From Bacillota bacterium (GTDB taxonomy: Bacteria > Bacillota > Clostridia > Lachnospirales > Lachnospiraceae), in the NCBI GenBank assembly GCA_023439505.1, contig JAEXNR010000017.1:1-64000 (forward strand): 64,000 nt of DNA. Reading direction: 5' to 3'. Positions 60,912-64,000 of the stretch are shown here, in pieces; position 1 is the first letter of the stretch; each line of letters opens with the position of its first letter. The translations under genes and the position numbers were made by a program. Under the pieces are notes generated by a model that saw nothing but the letters and a program-made list of their open reading frames with translations, was not told the origin of the DNA and made no database searches.

Positions 60912-60940
60912 TTGACAAAGTGAGTTTAGTATCTTATAGT
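60912..60940 (+). promoter_or_regulatory. Promoter of the molybdoenzyme operon
   Basis: TTGACA at 60912-60917, 17-base spacer, TATAGT at 60935-60940. Confidence 0.8.
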
Positions 60941-60995
60941 AAAATATATAAAACATATAAGTGAAGTATATAATTGTTAAGGTGATTAGAAAACT

Positions 60996-61042
60996 AAAGC
61001 CAATTTATTCTTGTATCAGGATTAAATTGGCTTTCGTTTTTT
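60996..61042 (+). terminator. Attenuator-type terminator before the molybdoenzyme gene
   Basis: AAAGCCAATTTA (60996-61007) pairs perfectly with TAAATTGGCTTT (61023-61034), followed by CGTTTTTT. It is between promoter and gene, about 55 bases after the expected transcript start. Confidence 0.85.
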
Positions 61043-61093
61043 GGCTTCTGGCAGTTTACGATGTTTACAATTTTTGGTTGGGATGTGTAGAAT

Positions 61094-63922
61094 ATGAAAG
61101 AAGAAAAACTATATGACTATTATTTTACCCAAAGAAATATTGATCAGCGTCTGGCCGATTTTTTTATGCTTGACTGTTGTGATGAGGAGTATTCCCGGCT
61201 GATATACGGAACAGGGAATTCCCCTGTGATGTTATGGGAATCTGCATTGATAAATTCGAAAAATGTATTGCTGGACGCCACCACTTTACAGGTAAGGGAA
61301 TTCTATCAAGCGTGCGGATTGGATATCTGTGAGGAACTACATCAGCTTCCAGATTATATAGGACTGGAATTGGAATTTATAACGATTATTTCGGACAATA
61401 TTGTTAATTCTCTTGAACACGGAAATAATATGATAACAGAAGATTTGATTTATTTACGAAGTTTATTTATAAAAAATCACATCAGTCGGTTTTTTGGCAT
61501 TATTCTTGATGGTCTAGAGGAGAAAAGTCAAAATAAGAATATGAAAAAATATGTTAGCTTTGCCAGGGAGAATTTCTGTAAAGAGTTAGAGTATATTAAG
61601 AATTTCAATGAAATAGATGATTTTGTAATTCCTAACCTTCAAATAGATCAAACGAAACAGAAACGCTTTTGTAATTTTGAACAGCAGAATTTTAGCGAAA
61701 AGATTGTACTGACTGCCGGTCGAGGTAATTGCGGAGGTAGATGCGTCATAAAGGCTCATGTTAAGAATGACTGCCTTCTACAGATTGAAAGTGATATAGA
61801 TAGTGGAGATGAGCTTCCTGTGCTAAAAGCATGTGTCAGAGGAAGAGGGTATAGAAAAACGTATCTGAGTTCGGACAGAATAAGATATCCAATGAAAAGA
61901 ACCGGTCAGAGAGGAGAAGGAAAATTTGTAAGAATCTCCTGGGAGGAAGCAATAGAAACAATAGCATCTCAAACAAAGAGGATAGGAGAACTATATGGTA
62001 AGGGATCAAGATATGTAAATTATGCGTCTGGAATAAGTGCAGTATTCAGAGGCGATATGCTGGCCCGGCGATTATTAGCCGCAGACGGTGGATTTTTGGG
62101 TAATTATAATACCTACAGCTCTGCGTGTGCGGAGATTGCTGTGCCCTATACCTATGGGACAAATATGGTAGGATCCTCATTAAATACATTGCTGGATTCC
62201 AAATTAATCATATTGTGGGGATATAACCCGGTGGTTACATTATTTAATCCTGTTCTTTTTTCTACATTAAAAAAGATAAAAGACAAGAAGATAAAAGTGA
62301 TTGTTATTGATCCACAGTTCAGTGACACTGCGGCTGTTTTTGCGACACAGTGGATTGGGATAAAACCAACAACGGATAGTGCGTTGGTTGCTGCCATGGC
62401 CTATGTTATCTTGGAACGTGGACTGGAAGACAGAACTTTTATGGATAAATTCTGCATTGGCTTTGATGAGGAGCATATGGATGAAATCACTGAAGGAAGA
62501 GAAAACTATACGGATTATATTTATGGGAAATATGACAAAACGGTGAAAACCCCAGCCTGGGCAGAGAAAATAACAGGAGTAAAAGAGCAGATAATCATCC
62601 AACTGGCGATTGAATATGCCACATCAAAACCGGCGGCCATCTTACCGGGTCTCGGACCCCAACGACATGGAAATGGAGAACAAACAGTACGCAGTATTAT
62701 GATATTACCTTGCTTAACTGGGAATATTGGGGTATCCGGCGGGCATACGGGAGGAAATGGAGGACTACAGCAACATAAAATTCCCTGTGTTTCATCCATT
62801 GAGAATCCGTACAAAGCATCCATTCCTTCCTTTCTATGGACGGATGCTATAGAACGGGGAACAGAAATGACTGCCCAATATGACAGAGTAAGAGGAAAAG
62901 AAAAATTGGACAGCAATATAAAGATGATTATTAATCTTGCTGGTAATACGCTTATCAATCAACATAGTGATATAAATAAAACGAGGCAGATACTATGTGA
63001 TACCACCAAGTGTGAGTTTATTGTATGTTCCGATTTATTTATGACACCAAGTGCAAACTATTCAGACATTTTATTGCCGGGAACTTCTTTATTTGAAGGT
63101 AATAATTTAACCATGCCATGGGGGGAAGGCAACTTCCTTCTCTATAATAACAAAGCAATAGAGCCGTTGTTCGAAAGTCGTTTTGAATACGACTGGTTGG
63201 AAGAAGTCTCACGGAAAATGGGAATACACAAGAAATTTACGAATGGAATGGCATCAATGGATGAATGGATTGAAAAAGTATATCAGGATTTAAAAGATGA
63301 GGAAGAGGAATTGCCTGATTTTGAAGAATTTAAGAGAAATGGAGGATATAAATACTCAAATAATAAAGTGTACATAGCATTTAAAGATCAAATTGAAAAT
63401 TTTAATGACAACCCATTTCCAACCCCTTCCGGAAAAATTGAAATTTTTTCAGAGCGTTTATTTCAAATGAAGAAAGAAAAACTGATTCCAGCTATACCTA
63501 AATATGTATCAAGCTTTGAAGGACCAGAGGATGATTTGTTAAAAAAGTATCCGATACAGCTAATAGGCTGGCATACAAAACGACGCTGTCACTCTGTTCA
63601 CGATAATAATGAATGGATGGAAGAAATAGAACCTCATCGATTATGGCTGAATACAAAGGATGCAAAGGAACGGGGATTAAAAGAGGGCAATATGGCAGAA
63701 ATCCTGAATGACAGGGGCATAATCCATACCAGGGTTCATGTTACCTCAAGAATGATCGCGGGAGTAGCTGCGCTTCCCCAGGGTGCATGGTATACTCCGG
63801 ATAAAAATGGAGTAGATATCCGAGGTTCCATAAATACCATTACCACATTACAGCCAACGCCATTGGCAAAGGGGAATCCACAACATTCAAATTTGGTTCA
63901 GATTAGAGCGGTGCAATCATGA
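61094..63922 (+). CDS. DMSO-reductase-type molybdopterin oxidoreductase with fused TorD-like domain
   Basis: Members of this family reduce S- or N-oxides or similar acceptors in anaerobic respiration. Residues 1 to about 185 resemble TorD/NarJ-type chaperones (helical, with LPDYIGLELEFI), which are normally separate proteins. The catalytic part follows: cluster region NCGGRC (C213, C217) and ACVRGRGYRK (C247), PMKRTGQRGEGKF, and S342 in NTYSSACAEI as the likely Mo ligand. The usual first cluster cysteine is glycine 209. The end PTPLAKGNPQHSNLVQI matches DmsA-like enzymes. No Tat signal is visible, so the enzyme should be cytoplasmic. The 942-residue length is due to the fusion. An Fe-S subunit gene overlaps the stop. 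Confidence 0.87.
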   Translation: MKEEKLYDYYFTQRNIDQRLADFFMLDCCDEEYSRLIYGTGNSPVMLWESALINSKNVLLDATTLQVREFYQACGLDICEELHQLPDYIGLELEFITIISDNIVNSLEHGNNMITEDLIYLRSLFIKNHISRFFGIILDGLEEKSQNKNMKKYVSFARENFCKELEYIKNFNEIDDFVIPNLQIDQTKQKRFCNFEQQNFSEKIVLTAGRGNCGGRCVIKAHVKNDCLLQIESDIDSGDELPVLKACVRGRGYRKTYLSSDRIRYPMKRTGQRGEGKFVRISWEEAIETIASQTKRIGELYGKGSRYVNYASGISAVFRGDMLARRLLAADGGFLGNYNTYSSACAEIAVPYTYGTNMVGSSLNTLLDSKLIILWGYNPVVTLFNPVLFSTLKKIKDKKIKVIVIDPQFSDTAAVFATQWIGIKPTTDSALVAAMAYVILERGLEDRTFMDKFCIGFDEEHMDEITEGRENYTDYIYGKYDKTVKTPAWAEKITGVKEQIIIQLAIEYATSKPAAILPGLGPQRHGNGEQTVRSIMILPCLTGNIGVSGGHTGGNGGLQQHKIPCVSSIENPYKASIPSFLWTDAIERGTEMTAQYDRVRGKEKLDSNIKMIINLAGNTLINQHSDINKTRQILCDTTKCEFIVCSDLFMTPSANYSDILLPGTSLFEGNNLTMPWGEGNFLLYNNKAIEPLFESRFEYDWLEEVSRKMGIHKKFTNGMASMDEWIEKVYQDLKDEEEELPDFEEFKRNGGYKYSNNKVYIAFKDQIENFNDNPFPTPSGKIEIFSERLFQMKKEKLIPAIPKYVSSFEGPEDDLLKKYPIQLIGWHTKRRCHSVHDNNEWMEEIEPHRLWLNTKDAKERGLKEGNMAEILNDRGIIHTRVHVTSRMIAGVAALPQGAWYTPDKNGVDIRGSINTITTLQPTPLAKGNPQHSNLVQIRAVQS

Positions 63923-64000
63923 AATATAAAATCAGACATAATATGAACTACTGTATTGGCTGCAAATGCTGTCAGCTGGCCTGCAAAGATAAGCATAACT
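63919..64000 (+). CDS. 4Fe-4S electron-transfer subunit (DmsB-like, cut by window end)
   Basis: The ATG overlaps the stop of the catalytic subunit as ATGA. The 27 residues present include CIGCKCCQLACKDKHN, a complete CX2CX2CX3C cluster motif at the N-terminus. This is the expected beta subunit of a DMSO-reductase-type enzyme. The remainder lies beyond the window. Confidence 0.88.
   Translation, partial: MKYKIRHNMNYCIGCKCCQLACKDKHN

Larger units (their letters stand above)
60731..61093 (+). other. Leader region of the molybdoenzyme operon
   Basis: About 360 bases without a gene, holding a tandem 26-bp repeat, a strong promoter and a terminator hairpin (listed separately). Confidence 0.7.

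Overview
The window looks like a chromosome segment of a low-GC, anaerobic, fermentative Firmicute, most likely a member of the Lachnospiraceae (class Clostridia); the genus cannot be named from the sequence. The evidence is the glycyl-radical pyruvate formate-lyase with its activase, a T-box leader, AGGAGG ribosome sites, TTGACA/TATAAT promoters, Mini-RNase III beside cysS, a GGGtGRT protein, and almost no oxygen-linked genes. No CRISPR array, prophage, rRNA or complete insertion sequence was seen.

Layout. 1-5.5 kb: end of glutamate synthase (gltD), then pflB-pflA behind a long leader with a Fur-box-like site. 5.5-10.3 kb: a DeoR regulator, DUF1537 sugar-acid kinase, PdxA2 dehydrogenase and GntP permease, which together form a short four-carbon acid sugar pathway. 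10.6-14.5 kb: a histidine phosphatase, a small membrane protein, ammonium transporter and PII protein behind a leader with stacked hairpins, then tRNA-Val and tRNA-Met. 14.5-20 kb: a corrinoid-protein activator, ispF, and a T-box-controlled cysE-cysS-mrnC group. 20-30.4 kb: a secreted nucleotidase with Ig-like repeats, Nudix and lipoprotein genes, a nucleoside salvage run (deoD, deoC, cdd), a lone N-terminal half of PTS enzyme I, and glyA. 30.5-37.4 kb: a 57-aa membrane protein, DegV, topB, a methyltransferase, a left-handed beta-helix protein, and the Fe-S scaffold-like/GGGtGRT pair. 37.5-40.3 kb: a small acquired block (SDR oxidoreductase and AraC regulator) bounded by a duplicated gene end and an integrase remnant. 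40.6-49 kb: two-component signalling with matching Hpt domains, Hsp20, CheX, Lgt and two DUF4190 membrane proteins.

49.3-59.4 kb is the most unusual region. Two WYL regulators precede a roughly 430-nt non-coding stretch with two perfect tRNA T-arm modules and other stable stems. Then come a slipin (SPFH protein), the RNA ligase RtcB and a small unknown protein. Converging on these is an operon for a 52-aa basic protein, a MoxR ATPase, a VWA/zincin protein and a repeat-helical protein, preceded by its own leader peptide and terminator. I read the region as an RNA repair or RNA stress module with at least two RNA-level control points; the gene identities are firm, the joint function is inference.

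59.8-64 kb: an ECF transporter S component (probably for niacin) and the start of a DMSO-reductase-type operon whose catalytic subunit carries a fused TorD-like domain and lacks one expected cluster cysteine. Two near-identical 198/199-bp inverted elements flank the tRNA/corrinoid-activator segment, and one of them supplies the stop codon of the activator gene.
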